A stretch of 64,000 nt of DNA from Onchocerca lupi (taxonomy: Eukaryota; Nematoda; Chromadorea; Rhabditida; Onchocercidae), in the NCBI GenBank assembly GCA_028564675.1, contig JAOVVO010000012.1, positions 124,001-188,000 on the forward strand, given 5' to 3'. The translations under genes and the position numbers were made by a program. The notes under the pieces were generated by a model. The model was not told the origin of the DNA. It saw only the letters and a program-made list of their open reading frames with translations, and did not search any database. Positions 1 through 15,200 of this stretch are shown piece by piece. The number at the start of each line of letters is the position of its first letter. Position 1 is the stretch's first letter.

Positions 1-378
1 CCATCAGTTTTACTTTTTTTTCTAATTTTAAACCACTAAACTTAAAAACACATATATTAATTTGAAATGAGCAGGATTTGAAAGAAATGAAAAAAAAAAA
101 AAAGAATAATTCAGAACTTTTTCTCATCTTGTCAACATTTATCTTAGGAAAATGTGTGCAATTTGAACTTCTGCATAAACAACAGCCATCTAGCAATCAA
201 TTTAGATTAAGCCAATTAAAGCTATTGAAGATGAAAACTGATGAAGCTATACAAATCTATGTTTATGAATAATGGTTTTAATTTTTCCATTATGCTCTTT
301 GGAACACCTTAAGCATTAATAAAACGTGACAGGGAAATGGAGAAGAATGACATATAGCTAAATATATATTTTAAATAT

Positions 379-3300
379 TTAAGTATAAACTAACCATTCA
401 GAAATATTTTTCAACACAATGTTGGCCAAACTACGCATTTTTTCCGAAGACCGTTCGTCACTGGCGACTTGCTGTAGTAATGGGATGCCACCCTCGTGAA
501 GAACATAGGCACAATATTTATCTCCTGTAAAAACTTTCAAGTTTTGTTATTGTTGATTTGACAAGAGGAAACAAAAATATCGGGAACGAAAAAAAAATAG
601 AAACAGAAGAATACTCAATTAAATTTATGACTAGATGGCACAGCAACATAAAAACAGTAGAGTGAAGACAATTATGAGCTTTTCAGATGAAATTTGAATC
701 CAGTCTTTTTCAATAGAAGCTTACTTTTGATACATGAAGTCTTAACTAAAAAAATTAAAAGTGGATGACTGCAAGATAAAATTTACTATCAGTAGATGTT
801 AGATTGGCGAGTGCCCAAATTGCCCAATGTTGACTTGCTGGAGCATCAAACATCGGTATGAGCCTTAAAATCGGCTTGAATGAACGATAATTTATGAAAC
901 GCTTCGCTTCCAAATCCCAAGTATTGGTAGCCTGAAAAACATTATTTACAATGAACTATGCTGGAACCTTCTATATCTGAATTAAATTATCTCAATAGAT
1001 GGGCAAAACACGAGGAGTCATTGTAATGTTAAGCAATCGTAAATACTATGCATATAGAAGAATAATGTTCTACACATGACATACAAATTACTTTCTAATT
1101 AATTCCAGGATATCACTTAAATCAGAGCAACGAAGCAGTAATCCATTCTAAATCAGTACGAAAATATCTAATCATACCTTGATGATTTTATCCATAACAA
1201 ATGCACGTGATACACTCACTTTTGACCATGCTGCTTCCCCATCACTAACCATATGTGCAAGTACACCAGCACTGTTATAACTAATCTCAATGCCATCAAC
1301 TAACATTGTCAACAAAGCACTGAAGATGATGAATCTGAGGAATATTTAATAATAGAAATGTATTATTTTAATAATTCATGCACTACTGCTAGACATCTTT
1401 CAATCAAGATAAAAGGGATATTAATTGATACAGATTTATCAAGTAATTCACGACAAACAAGCCAAACATTTCTATTCTTACCAAAAAATATTGATATAAT
1501 CATCAAGCATGAGCTGTGTACGGAGTTGCTCTACTTCAGCAATATTCCCGATCAAACCCATCATATTACGAACAAGTTCTGTTTCATTTTGAAATTGTTG
1601 ATAACACTGATGAAATAAACGAAGACCATCAGCATTGAGGAAACGCTCGCAGTTGACTGGTGTTTCATCTATGAATTAATCTGATTACCAAGTCCATCAT
1701 TTTTTAACTCAAGAATGGCAACACCTTAATCAAACAAACTGCGGAGTTGTAGGTCTATTAATATTGTATCTATGTTTCTTCATGACTGAGTCAACTATCC
1801 AAACATGGCTAGAGGAGATTTATGTTTCAGTTCTTCCTTGATTAAAGAGTGCAATGAAGTGATTAACATACAAGATTCATAAATAAATATTCTAGCTATC
1901 GTAATTAATTCTCATATATTCTTAAAATTCAAAATTTGTTTAGTTTTGAAGAAGATAAAAAATAACCGGTGATATTCCACAGAAAACTCCATCCCACTTC
2001 CATGACGTCATCGCAAATACTGGCTGCATGTTTTCTGCGAATTTGTTCCAGAATAATCTGAATGTATAACTTTACGAGCTAAAGGATAATTCTATGAACT
2101 ATCTTCAGTGATCATTATCAAAAAATCTATGAAGGAAATAGAATCGCGATGAAATTTAAATTAATATCAAGGATTTATAACATGGTTTTCATGCAAAAAC
2201 AGAAAAAATTTCAGAAATACTCACTTCAATGGCACCAATGTTGCCAACCTGAACTTTCTGCTCACCTTCCACATGGCATGCCATTGAATTTAATAAAAAA
2301 ACTACGATACGTTGAGTTAAGTGATCACTATTATGATGTTGCAATACGGCAACAAGCAAACGCGCTACACGACCATAATCAAAAAGAATTTCCAGCGGTA
2401 TTTCGAATTGACAAAGTGACAAACAACAATTTCGAACCATTACCTAGAAAAAGAATACTCTTCTAAAATGAATTTCGATTCACCATTCACTAAATTCACT
2501 TTGATTTTGCTTACCTTCAAAATCAGAAAATACTACAAAACACTTGAAAAATCATCCATTGAAATTATGACGAAAAAGAAATCTATTTCAAGTTACCTGT
2601 TCTTCCATATGTGCATCCATTCCATCCAGCAGTGCAGTGACAACCATTCGTTTTGTATCACGATTCATACTCACTTTGCGAATTATGTAAAATAATGAAG
2701 CTGATCCAGCGATCTGTAGCGTGCTATCTTCCAAATGGCGCTGCATAGCACCCAAAACAAGATGCAGAGCTTCAGTATGCCGATTCTGAAAGAAGTATAT
2801 AAGTTCTTCACAATTTAAATATAAATATGAAGCATTCTTTTGCTTCGAAAAGAATAAGAGTCCTTTCATTTCACATTTTTTTTAAAATTGAATTCTTTCT
2901 GAGAGAAAAATAATGGTGTTTTCGATCCATAAATCTTTTCCCCTCTCACTTTTTTTTTTAAATTGAAAATTAGTGACATTTTAGGTCATAAATCTTTTCC
3001 CTTTTCATCTTTTTTTATCTCAAATCTTGAAAGCTAAAAATCTTTCCAAATTTAAAATAAGTGAAATACTTACCAAGTTATGTCCAAATCTATAAAGCTG
3101 ATAACTTTCATTTAGAACCGCTTGCAGCAAACCAGCCCGTTGGCTATACATTCGAAGAGCAAGTAGAATTTGTTTTTCATCTTTGTCGCCAGCAACCTGA
3201 AGCATTCAGACAATTGTGATTTCAATATAAGACAATTCTTAATCAAATAATTATTTTTTAAGTAATCTAAATTAACGACTAATCAACAGTAAATCATGCT

Positions 3301-6288
3301 AAGCAACATGCAACATATGAAGCGATCAATAAACAGTGCAATCGATGATAAAAATCAATACATTATGGAAATAATTTCTTTCAAAAAATCTCACATTCTT
3401 TGCTGGTATCTCAGCGAAATGAGAAGCACTGTCACAGTTAAACAAGCCTAAATATTCTAGGGGTTTATTCAAACAACGAAGACCATAGATATCCGATCTG
3501 ATAGATGTTGTTCTGAAAATAAACAAGCCTGTTCTTGAAAGATTTGGAAGCGAGATCTTAAAACAGTTTCAAAAAACTATGTATGTTTTATAGAAATGAA
3601 ACCTTTACTTTTTCTTTCAATCATAAAATAAATGTTTTACCCTTTCACCGGTCTATCGTAAGTAGATGGTTGTGAAGCAAGATTGGTTGATGAAATATCC
3701 AAGTGAGTGAGTGATCTTAAACATGTAACGATTCTGTGAAGTGCTGTAACTGGACGTGGATATGTACCCGTTTCTTTTGTACTTTGCGATAAATCTAAAA
3801 ATCTGAAAGGAAAAAACTACTAAATACTGTTAGTTACTGCAGCAATAAATTTGCAAGATATTAGGGTTTGCAAGCTTACTAATTCAGGAATGCATATAAT
3901 TTCATTCTAAATTCAGCTAACAGAAATTTTACTGAGTTAAGAAGTGATAGCTAATATTCTGATTCTTTTTACAAAACAAATGTGCAATTACATCAAGAGT
4001 TTGCGACAACAACATTTAACATACATACAATTTGTATCAGAATATAATAATCATGGTTATCAACTTAAGACTTAACTGAAGAAGAGAAAAAATCTATTAT
4101 AACTGAAAATATAATTTGAAAATATGAACAGATAAGACAAAAACCCAAAGACGTTCGAAAACTTACTTAAGAGTAGTAATTTGTACAATGGTATCCATAG
4201 CACGATAAAGATCTGGTACATCGTAGAGAATAAGTGTTGAAAGCGAATGAGAATGTAAACAATGAAAATCATCGACTCGCTGCCAATGGGAAAGATCCAA
4301 ACGCTCCAATTTTTTTAATGGTGATAAAACACGATTCAAAAAATCATTTACTGATTCATCATTTTCACAGTGATTGCGTTTCTGAAGATTTTAATTTTGA
4401 TCAAACACAGAAAAGATATTTAAAACTGCACTGATCATTCCATTATAAAAACGTCTGGAAACTACCTGAGATGAATAACTAAATTCATTTTCAATGGATA
4501 GAAGAAGTACCTTAATAACAAATATGTATTATACTAAATATGTTTATCGAACATATTAGATAACAATCAAATTTTCTTGCTCTTATAACAAATCAACGAC
4601 AACAGTCAGCTACAGTAATGTAAATGATATAAAAAATTGAGTATATTTTTAAAATGCAAATCTCTTTATCGTAGACTATAGATCCTCTGGTTTAGAAAAA
4701 GTGAAAAAAGATATGATACAAACACTAACCCGATGAAGCGTTAATGAACGAATATTTGGACAACGAAATGTGAATGTGGGTATTTCCATAGTACGACTAG
4801 GTGTAGGTGCCTCCGTTATCCGGCTATTTTCGGAAGTAGACCGGCAACTGAAAATATTTCATGATATTTAGTAATGAAAATATAAAATCTAGTTCTTAAT
4901 TATAAAGTTTACAAATCATTTCAAGAAAAACCATTTCTGGAAAAATTTTTCATTGCCATCTCCGCTCCCCATATGGAGGAAAAAAAATCTAAACAAGTCG
5001 TTCTGAAATAAAATGGAGATTAATCAGAATAATAATTTGTACAAAGATGAAGTAAAACCTACTCTGCAGTGGATGTTGGATCACTATCTGAAGTATCCAT
5101 GTAATGATCGATATTTATATCAATGCTGGAACCGACAAGATCTTCTTCGGAAAGTACTGGTAATGTGCCGCACGAGCCACTCGTCGAATAGCTGACACCA
5201 GTTTTGCGGGGAGGGACAATAATCATTGGTATGCGAAGGATTTCAAACGAAGTCATTGACAACGATATAAGTTGATCTAAGTGCACCGATTTTTCTTCTA
5301 ATAACCTATTAAATTCATGACCAATAATCCCCTAAAATACGGAATTTATTTAGTTATTTATCCAATAAATAATAAACAAGATTAACTCGCAAGCAAATGA
5401 AAAATTATCACAAGAAATTTTGAGACTATAAAAAGCAATTTTGAACTGCTGATCTTAATAAACAGCATCTTTCTTGATCTAAAGAATTATATATTTCTTT
5501 TTTCCGAATTATATCAAAATAATCTAGTATCATCTTTATTTCTTTCCTATATTACCGTTTTATTAATAAATTTAAGCTCCAATAAAAGTCTGAATTATTT
5601 CAAAAATAGTCCAATATCATTCTTATTTCCTTCCTATATTACCATTCATCATTAATACTAAAGAATATATCAACCTGTGTATCAGATATATCGAGGGATA
5701 TTAAGCGTTCACGGTGTGCTGTTACTAAATTGGCTAACAAACGATCGGTCAGATGGGCACGTGATAATGGTAAACTATCTAGAGGTAAACGTGTTGCTTC
5801 CGTGAATTGTTCTAAGGCAGCAGTTGGTGTTATACCCTAAAAAAATTAAATTATATAGAAATTATGAGGAAAAAATATAAAGAAATATACAAATAGAAAA
5901 TTTTCTGTAATGGCATTATAGTATGGCACTAAGCTGAATTCAAGATTTAATTTTGAAAGCTGGTTTACCAAACTGAATATTTAATTATAAACAACAAATC
6001 AAATCTTTTGATAAGAATGAGATAACAAATGCATACCGTTTTAATCCACTGTTCTCGCAAAGAACCAAAAACAGCGCTACTTGCTGGTAAAGGAAGTTGA
6101 AATACGGTAGCTTCGTCACCGTCAATATTTCCTTGCTTTTGCTGGTATTGCTTTCGTAAATCATTACGTTCATTTGTATTAGGTTTTGCATGCCCTAAAA
6201 GCGTATCGGAATGTGCTGCAACAACACAGGCGGAAAGTTGCAACAGTCGCGGGGCTCTTAGTGGAATATCCGCTTCCGTATAGGTCAT
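379..6288 (-). CDS. zyg-11: ZYG-11/ZYG11B-family cullin-2 E3 substrate receptor
   Basis: Fifteen exons keep one frame (about 845 aa): 6288-6037, 5836-5675, 5331-5063, 4847-4730, 4381-4167, 3802-3641, 3512-3395, 3196-3074, 2785-2597, 2443-2225, 2057-1967, 1668-1482, 1319-1178, 931-787, 524-379. Residues about 85-430 hold leucine-rich repeats (LERLDLSHW, LTHLDISSTN, LEYLGLFNCDSA); residues about 430-845 form an ARM-like helical half with family hallmarks (IAGSASLFYII, NCCLSLCQFEIP, DETPVNCERFLN, NMMGLIGNIAEV). ZYG-11 proteins recruit substrates to CUL-2/elongin ligases; vertebrate ZYG11B and ZER1 read N-terminal glycine degrons, and the C. elegans protein is needed for meiosis II and polarity. 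An elongin-binding BC-box-like stretch (LLQLSACVVAA) lies at residues 15-25, with spacing one residue off consensus. The start ATG lies ten bases after a ttttgcag acceptor, possibly a trans-splice site. A donor-like gttagt overlaps the last codons, so an extra exon beyond the left edge cannot be excluded. Confidence 0.93.
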
Positions 6289-6298
6289 TGTCAAGTCT

Positions 6299-9260
6299 GC
6301 AAAATTTTAGATTCAAATTAGATTAGGTTAAATTTAGTTCTAAATATTTGTGACAAATATTTTAGGAAAAACACTTCATGAATCGGCAGTTGAGTAAAGC
6401 AACAATTGTAAAGAACTATCGCATGAAATATCATTTTTTTGATGACTAAGTTATCTCGATTTGTTGAAAAAAAAGAAAAACGAACTGTCACATCATAAAG
6501 TTTACAAGTTATCAGTTCCCATCTCAATTTAAAATTAATACAATCAGGAGATGATAGATGATTTATACAGAGAGAATTGTAACTGGAAGCAAAAATCGAT
6601 AACTATATTCACCTAAGAAATAAACAACTTTTCACTGAATTCAATAGATATGCTGCAATAACTAACGGCACAATCACCGTGCTACTCTTTTTGCTCTCTG
6701 CTTTTATTATACTAAAGAACGACCACCAATTTTTTATTCACTACTCTGATAAAAATGATTGTCCAATAGGCAGCTAAATTTTATTTGTTTACTTCTTTCG
6801 TTCTAAAAAGAAAAACTGATGCTTATCCAATGAGAAAATAGTGTTAAATAGAGCAATATCGATTGGATAGAATTAAAACTGAGTAGAGACAGACATTATC
6901 ATGTGCTACAATATCCGGACGGGAAAGTGATCTTTGAATAGCAATTTAAACGATAAAAGTGATAATAGTGCATCGTGGGATTTGGAATCTGATAAGATAC
7001 ATAGCAACGGTCAAGTAACTCAACAACCATCTCCTAGCAACATTATCTGAGAATTCATACTCTCAGTGGTCGATAAAAAAATCCAATCTTGAAATGTCCA
7101 TTCCTGTTTCAATGATTCAGTGATAATATCACGCATTATTAGCTACACATGCTTAACATGCGCTATCATTAAATCCAATTTGTCACATTGGATCAATTTC
7201 ATCAGTTATGCTTATAAGTATTATTATCTAAATAGGAGGTTAAAGGTCATTTACGGCATATTTCATCCGGATGCTCACATCGCTGCTAGAATATCACACT
7301 GTTTCAATGATGTCGGAAAAGAGAGAATGGAAACATCAAAGCTGAATTATAGCAACAACATCCAACAACATACATACCTACACATACACGGAAAAATGAA
7401 TGATGCATGGCAACAGCACAGATTCTAACCGAAGTCTGATAAGCATTTATACACACACATACACGCACACACACACGCATACATACACACATACACAAAC
7501 ATACACATATCTGTACACATCCATACGTCCGATCTTTGATCATTATTATGTACTTACAACTAGTATTATTATTGCTACTACTACTAGTCCAGTAGTCGGG
7601 CTAGAGAGCTTGCTTGCTCATTGTACTTGAATTGGCTGAAAAAGTCCTGGCACCATGCCTGCATCACAAATCGATTCCAGGGATCGTTCATTTATTAGGC
7701 TGACTCGATAACAAGACCGTGTTAACTAGCATAATCCCTGTCAAATATAAAGTGAAAAGAACCGAATATTTCTCGCCATATTGTTCCTATCGTGATATGT
7801 TGTTTAGAATTAACAGAATTGCTAATTATGAAACGTTAAATATTACTAATTGTATCATTTCTGAGTATATTTTGCAATATGAACAACTTAAAATATCATA
7901 AGAATTTGCAATACCTGCGCCAGGTCCAGGAAAAACTATCAAGATATGAAATTTTGGCCCGATTGGAAGACATTTTATTTTTATTTATGTATAAATTCTA
8001 TATGGGAGTACTGCTAAGAAATACGACGTTAATTTCAAAAAAAAAAAAAGTGAATATTACCAACGGCTCAGTGAATCTCTTGTTGAAAAATCTTTTTTTA
8101 ATGTGAATTACGAAAGGTTCTTTTTTTCCTTTCCAAGGTTACTTCAATAATGTATCCATGAAGCTTCGCAAAATCAAACATATAGAGGATGCAACTTTTC
8201 ATGTGAATGAATTTATTTAATAATTTTATCGAAGTTGTACAAATTTACAATGTAGAAGTTCAAAAAGCAAACAATCATCAGAGATTCCGGTTCCAGAAGA
8301 TTAGGCATACCGGAGTAGCAATGGCCGATCCAGAAAGCTATGTTTCCCACCAATTTAAATTCAAACCTTTGTTATCTCATTTTTGAAAAAAAAAATTCAC
8401 GTTTGATGCTCTTATTTAAGAAAGTTTAAATTCTAGACTGAATTTTAGATCAAGAACTAGTTTATGAAAGACTGAAAATATAAAGCAAAGGAATTTTTAA
8501 CACAGCAACAGCAGAAATCTGGACACAACATACAGTTTGGTGATAAATCTTCAAGATGTTACATTAAAAACAATCAAAAATTTTAGTTTGTTAAAAGCAT
8601 ATCTTGAGAATTACAACGATACTTCATGATATAGGCAACTTCAAAAGACCATTGGACAGCTGAAATCTTTGTTTTCAATTTATAGAATCGCTCAATTTAA
8701 AATAATCCAGTTATCTTTGATTTAGTTTTGCTGAACAGATCGATGATAATGCTAACATCATGCATATAGCAAAAGGCTCATTTACAAAAATACATCGAGG
8801 TCAATCATTCACTGGAGAAACGAAATATATGGTATATGTAGTATTGCCAGTGATAAATATTTTACTAATTGTATATATATAATATATATACATGTAATTT
8901 TACATTTAAAAAGTAATTAAATCTTGAAATTTACAATGAAATAATCGAAAACTGCACAGTATGGTGTGCAGACTAATTTTAAAGAATGATACAGAAGAAA
9001 AAGGACCGTTCTGAAGAGAACAGCGTGGTCAAATTATAGAATAGTAATACAAATCATAAAAATGTTTTTTACGAAACAAGTCCAAAAATATTTTAAAGCA
9101 CCGATATTTCTAACTAATGAAATCCTATTCATTCTTTTCTCTTACATAAGGAACAAGGCAAATAAAAATACATTAAATCAAACAAATTTTCATTCAAAAC
9201 TTACGCCCACTTTTTCTCTTTTTCTCTATTTCTCTATGGACTTGCGAAGCAGATGTGCAC
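6299..9260. other. Intergenic region between zyg-11 and the tmem245-like gene
   Basis: This 3 kb stretch upstream of the zyg-11 homologue and downstream of the tmem245-like gene holds no open frame that I believe. It contains the CA-rich microsatellite at 7450-7520 and AT-rich filler. The longest frames (7120-7428 and 7879-8106, +) lack family resemblance and convincing splice sites. The zyg-11 promoter presumably lies in the first several hundred bases, but no core element stands out. Confidence 0.6.
7450..7520. repeat. CA/ACAT-rich microsatellite
   Basis: An imperfect run of acac, acat and acgc units is seen directly. It creates artefact frames of Thr-His or Cys-Val repeats on the two strands, which should not be read as protein. 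Confidence 0.9.
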
Positions 9261-12200
9261 TTATGCATGTGCAAACTGCGCATAAACGTTCAGCAGAACA
9301 ATCATCGAGCAAAGCAGAATTGGACCAATAATAGCACCTTGCAATCCGAGCCAATACATTCCACCAATAATTGCCAGACCGGTAACATATGGATGGCTTC
9401 CTCTGTAAATAGAATTTAAAAGGCTTAAAGTTGGAAGTTAAAATTGAAAAAAATAAGAGTCGAAAAATGTATGATGTGGAAAAAAATTACATTAGTACCA
9501 GTACGGCAAACAGAGAGGAATAGTCCATGTAAATAAAATATGTTTTTTGACCACCTTCTTAATATCTAGCATAACCAAATTTGCAAAACAAGGAAATATA
9601 AATTACCAATATATCCATTTTTTCTTTATACGATTATTGAAGAAAATTTGACAAATTTTTGTGATTTAGGAAATACTGATATTCTTTTTATTGCGCTCAT
9701 ACAAAGTAAAGTCGGCATCACATAATTTCAGCCGAAAGATGGTGAATATAAATGTATCATCATTGCGCCACTCAAAAACCTCGCTACCTCTGAATGCCTT
9801 CTGGCGAAACCGAACACCAGACTTTCTGGTGTCACATTGCTTCAAAACTACCCACTTCACCATCCTAATTCCACTAGATTCAAAATTAAAAACTTCATTT
9901 CAATAAAAACAATGTGTAGCTGTCAAAAAAAAAAAATCTTTCGAAATTCTATCCATAAGATAGTTTCTGTATCGTAACATTAAATCGAATGCATATATTT
10001 AGTAAACAGCTCACAAAATAAAAGGATAAAATTATCATGAAAGTTAGTGTTTCGCAATTTGTATCGAGTATTTAAATATCCCTGATCAGTTAAAAAACAT
10101 GTATTTCTTCAATTACTAATGCAAAATACCTTACTTTAGTTCATTATAAAAAGCAGTTTCAGCAAATGCTTTTGGTGCCAAACTCATCAACACAAAAAGA
10201 ACAGCTGCAGCTGTTTCATGTTCCGCGAAATAGAGTTCCACGAAACCGAAGATGCAGACAATACAAGGTGCTACGACTGGAACTGATGCAAAAATAGCTG
10301 CCAATACTGAAAAAATGTACCTATTTAACATATGTATTTTCGTTAATTTATGTTTCATCAGAAAACAGTAGTTTTATAAGGAATAAGCATCCATGAAATC
10401 AGATTATATATATGCAAGTATGCAGTTAGAATTCAAATAACATTTTCAGTTTTTTGGATAAATCCAGGATCTATTCTGAAAATTGGCCATTCATATCAGC
10501 TCAGAAGATCTTACTTTTTTACAGTGTATTAAATGTACATTTGGTGCTAATTAAAATATTAGAAAATCACTTAACTGATGGTATAAAAACAACATTAATA
10601 TCGAATACAGCATGAATGAAATAAGTGTACAAACCATAGAAAAGTGACATCTTTGCTGATAGAACGAATACGCCACTGAAAAAATGAGACAATAAAAAAA
10701 AAGAAAAATCAATTTTTTTCGGTAAGTAAAACAATTCAGCTCATTATACGTATGGAAAAACATTCCTTGAAATGATGGGAGTCCAACTCTGACTAGATTT
10801 TCATTAAATTAGAAAATTAGTATTAAATAACCTTATAGCTTTTTCAAAAGCCGGGATGATATATGAAAAGCCAGAATCAGTGTCATGAGATGAAGGTAGA
10901 GCATCTCTGAGGCATTTTATTGGCAGCCAGATATCCTGGCTACTTGCTAATAGATAATACAAAGCTGTCAGAAAAACAGTCTGAAAATTGATAATTTGAA
11001 TGAAAAGCAACAGTTTTAAGAATTTTTTCACAATTTCTTACCATAAACTTCAAGTCTAATTACGAGAAAATTGCAAAACTTACAATTTCGATGAAAAAAT
11101 TAAAAATCTCAAGTCCAAAATTTATCACAATTGCAAGGATTGTGAATAAAATTGTTCCCAAAGTAGATATATTGGCTGCAGTGAAGGACCAGATCGACTG
11201 AGCAAGCTAAAAATAAGCATTTTAAAATTAATCTAATATTGCAATGATTCATCAAACAGTTTAGCAAGAATGAGTAAAGCCATTCTAGTGAAATTTTTGA
11301 CTAACTTACTGATTTAAGGAATGAAAACTTAAATCGACCACTATAAGCAGCCACCCAATCAAATTCGATCAAAATGGTTGATTAAACATCTGCATACTTG
11401 GTTAATATAAGTTTATTATAAAGTAGTTGATTAGAGAAAAATGAAAGGGATAATAAAATACTAACTTTCATGATTGTATCAACATTTGCTCTAACAAGTT
11501 CGACCACTTCCTCTTTAAGCATACTTATGCTTGTAAAAACTTCCAATTGACTCATCCAGTCTTTTGTAGCACTGCTAGATGATGAAATACTTGTAACATC
11601 ACGTTCTTCCCACATTTTATACAGTTTATCCATCAACTAAAAAACGTTTGAATTTCATATATTTTTCCAGTTTTTCCGAAAGTCTCACCATTTAAAATGT
11701 AATAGAATATGTTAAGGATTCCAACATACTTTATAGCTGATACTTGACGTTAGCAACCCATCAAAAATTTTAGTTCAGGAGTTTTTAGACTTCACTATTC
11801 GGTAGCTTCACAGATCCTATGAATAGACCATGTGTTTTCGAACCAATGAGGAGACATGACTCAACAACACGGAAGAGAGGCATAAAGCAATAAAAGACAG
11901 AAGAGAATTTTACTACTAATTCATGTTCTATGGTGACTATCTCTTATTTACTTTTGTTTAAGAAATATATTTGAGGATTCGATGGTAGTTTACAACCTAA
12001 ATTAGAACTAGAGAAGTAAAGACAGTTTTTCTTATTCAACACAATAAAATAAATTTACTTATCTAGTGCCAAATAATTATACCATGAAGTAAATAAGAAT
12101 CCCGTTAGATATTAGTGAGTTGGTAAACATTGCCTTTTTTAAAAACTCCAATCAAAAAAATTTTTCGCATTAAGAATTATTTTCAATACTTCCACTCAAA

Positions 12201-15200
12201 TCAATACTCATCAAGAAATTTAGATTGATATATACATTTTATTAAGATTACTTCAAAATTGGGCAGGAAATCTGACCTCAACCACTTCCTTTTCAAGCAA
12301 TTCACCTTTGACCGGATCTTGTGTTCCAACGAGAGAGCGCACGTTAGCCGCCAACCACTCTCGTCCTTTGAGATAACCCTGAAAATGATTTTTTAATGTA
12401 ATAAGAAAAATATCTTTGCATATAATACCATAACATGAAAAAATAGAGAAAAAATTGTTCATTTTCTTTTTTCCCTACTACATAAAAAAGAAAATGAACT
12501 ATTCTCCTAAATGAATGGCAGAATTTGATATCACCTGTTCAATATAGTCATCAATGTTGCTTTTCTCTAGTTGATTTCCGGTATAATTCCGTGCATAATC
12601 TAATATCCAATCAGGTTGCTGTGACAGCAAGTTGGCACTCAACCGAGTCAGATGAGCTATTTCGCCATGAACTTGAAAGACAACTACGACGGCAATAAAA
12701 AGAGACCCGAAAATCAGCAGTAACATAACCAGGAAGGTTGAAAAATCGTCCACTGCTCTCCGTAATGAGTTCTTCATCTATAATGAAATTAATCTAAATT
12801 TTAAAACTATGGAATCGATCAATACAAAAATATACGCTAAAGTCGACCAATTTAGAGCAGAAATTTTGAAAACTTAATAATATATCACATAAAGATAGTA
12901 TTGTAAATATGAAATCTACTAAACTAAAGAATATACCAGGTGAAAAAACGTGACAGCACCAATAAAAACTTACCATTTGGTCACTCGAAAAAATGAACTT
13001 GAAATAATTTCTAATTGAGCCTGCAATAGTAACATGTATGAATTGCTGCGTATTTTCATGAAAGAGGTTCCAAATCGCGCAACACTTCTTTGTAAGATCA
13101 ATCTGCACATTAATTTCCATACCTGAAACCTATTTGACTCAGAAATTTAGAAAATTAATAAATTTCTGCATTATTATTATTCTAGACAGAATAATTAATC
13201 TGAATAATATTTGCCCCTTAAATTGAGAAGTACAATATAAAACAAGGAATCTCAACAACTATGGTTTAAAGTTGTTCAAAAAAAAATCGTTTTTTCCAAA
13301 AAAAAAAAGAAAAATTTCTTTTTAGTATTATAAAATCAGTTAAAATAAGATGAATGATATAAAGATGAAATATTAAACGATCTATATTTCAAGAAATTCA
13401 TGAATTTCTTTTTTGCATCCGAAGCAACAGTAAGGCCATCGCTCAAAAGGTGGAATCCATATTTCAATTAATCCCAACAGCAATCACCAATTTTTCTCAT
13501 TACAGTGAAGATAGCTAGAAAGAGCACGCAAACTGATACAAAGTCATGTTGCACAGCAAATTCCAAAGCACTAAGTCCAAGAATAGCCTGAAAAAATCAA
13601 CATAAAGAAATAAAAAAACTTTGAAAAAACATACCTAGAAAAAATCAAATTCACAATTGGCAAGTAGAAAAGGACAAATCTTTCAGTTTTTTGATTTCGA
13701 ATGGATGAACTTTGAAACAACAAATATGTTCTTTTGAACAAAAGAGTTGAGTCAGGTTAAATATAAGAAAAATTTGGTAACTGATTACCTGCAGATAAAA
13801 ATCTCCCGTTAACTCCTGATCGAACGTCTTTTCCTTTTTATCTTCAATAAGTTTTTGGTCAGCGTTCTTTAGGTTGACATCTGAAAATGCAATTTCAAGT
13901 TTTTCTTTCAATTTCAGCCTTTTTTCCTATAAATTTCTTAGTTAATCATATCATGAAAATAGCTCAATTGACATTATGATAGATGTGTAGAAGATTTTTG
14001 AAGCAACATAAAGGAGAAAAACAAACAGCCGGTTTTTTCTGGATTATCTGCCTTGACTTCTTCCCGAATCAAAACACCAGATGCTATGATAATGAGAGTT
14101 GCTGAAATTCCACTCATAACAAGAACATTGAATGGACCAAAAAAATTGGAAACCTTCGCTATACCGAAAAACCTGCAAAAAATTAGGTAATACCTCGAAA
14201 TTTAAATGAAAATAAAAAATGAAAACATTTGTAGACAAAAATATGAAAACTAAAAATCAAATTTATAATAAAGTAAAAATTAAAAAAAAAAATCAAACAG
14301 ATCATCCTCTCATCGTTCATGGAAGATATTTTTAGAAGTCACGGACAAAAAGCAAAAAAGATGAATTAAAAATCGACTCCTTTTACAAAAAACAGAGTTT
14401 TTATAAACTTGTGATTATAATAAGAACATACCACAGAGGGACAGAAATCAAACGCGCCAATTTCTTATTCACTGAATGTTGGTCCTGCACAAAAAACCAA
14501 CCGACAAATGCAGCAAAGTAGAGTATCATCAGAATCGACACCTTTGAGAAATTACTAATGGAAAAATGAAAACTGCAATCTTTCCTTATGCAATTTTTTT
14601 TATGAAAATTTCGTTTGCTTATGAAAAATTCGAGTTTTTACTGCTTGCATTAACAAAAAAATAAAAAAGTATATGGATATTCCTTTTTGTTTGCGTAAAC
14701 AGCTTGAAGTAAATTACAACTTCATCCATTAAGTTCATTTTCACGTCCATATTTAAGAACAAGTTCATCAAGTTTACTTCAGCTTTTCAACTCATATAAA
14801 TTTAAGTAAAGAGCACCGAATAATGCCTCAATCTACAAGTTGTTGAGTTCTCTAATAGAAGCTAACCCAAGTTCTGGAGCAAAATAGGATGATGTAGTCC
14901 GTATTCTGGTACAAATCTCCAAGAAAATGCAATAAAGCAACAAATGTAATGTGATTTAGTATTTTCAAAACCAAATAAGCACCCAACATTATAATTCCTT
15001 CGCGTCTACAACATAAATATCAATTCAGATTTAAATTAAGTTTTCTCCTACAGAATTTAAGCAATAAAATTTTTAAAAAACTGAAATTTCGGAAGACAAA
15101 AATCTGGAACTTCTCAAACCTTGCCAGATGAATGAGAAATAAATCGGTGGCACTTATAAATGCATCATACGGCATGAGAATAACAGCTACAAGCAATGGT

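Noticed and set aside
1..378. Possible extra 3' exon of the zyg-11 homologue.
   Set aside because: A gttagt donor-like site overlaps the last codons, but no convincing continuation is visible in 1-378 and the existing stop gives a complete-looking protein.
7304..7630. Open frames with Cys-Val or Thr-His repeats.
   Set aside because: They are translations of the CA/ACAT microsatellite on the two strands.
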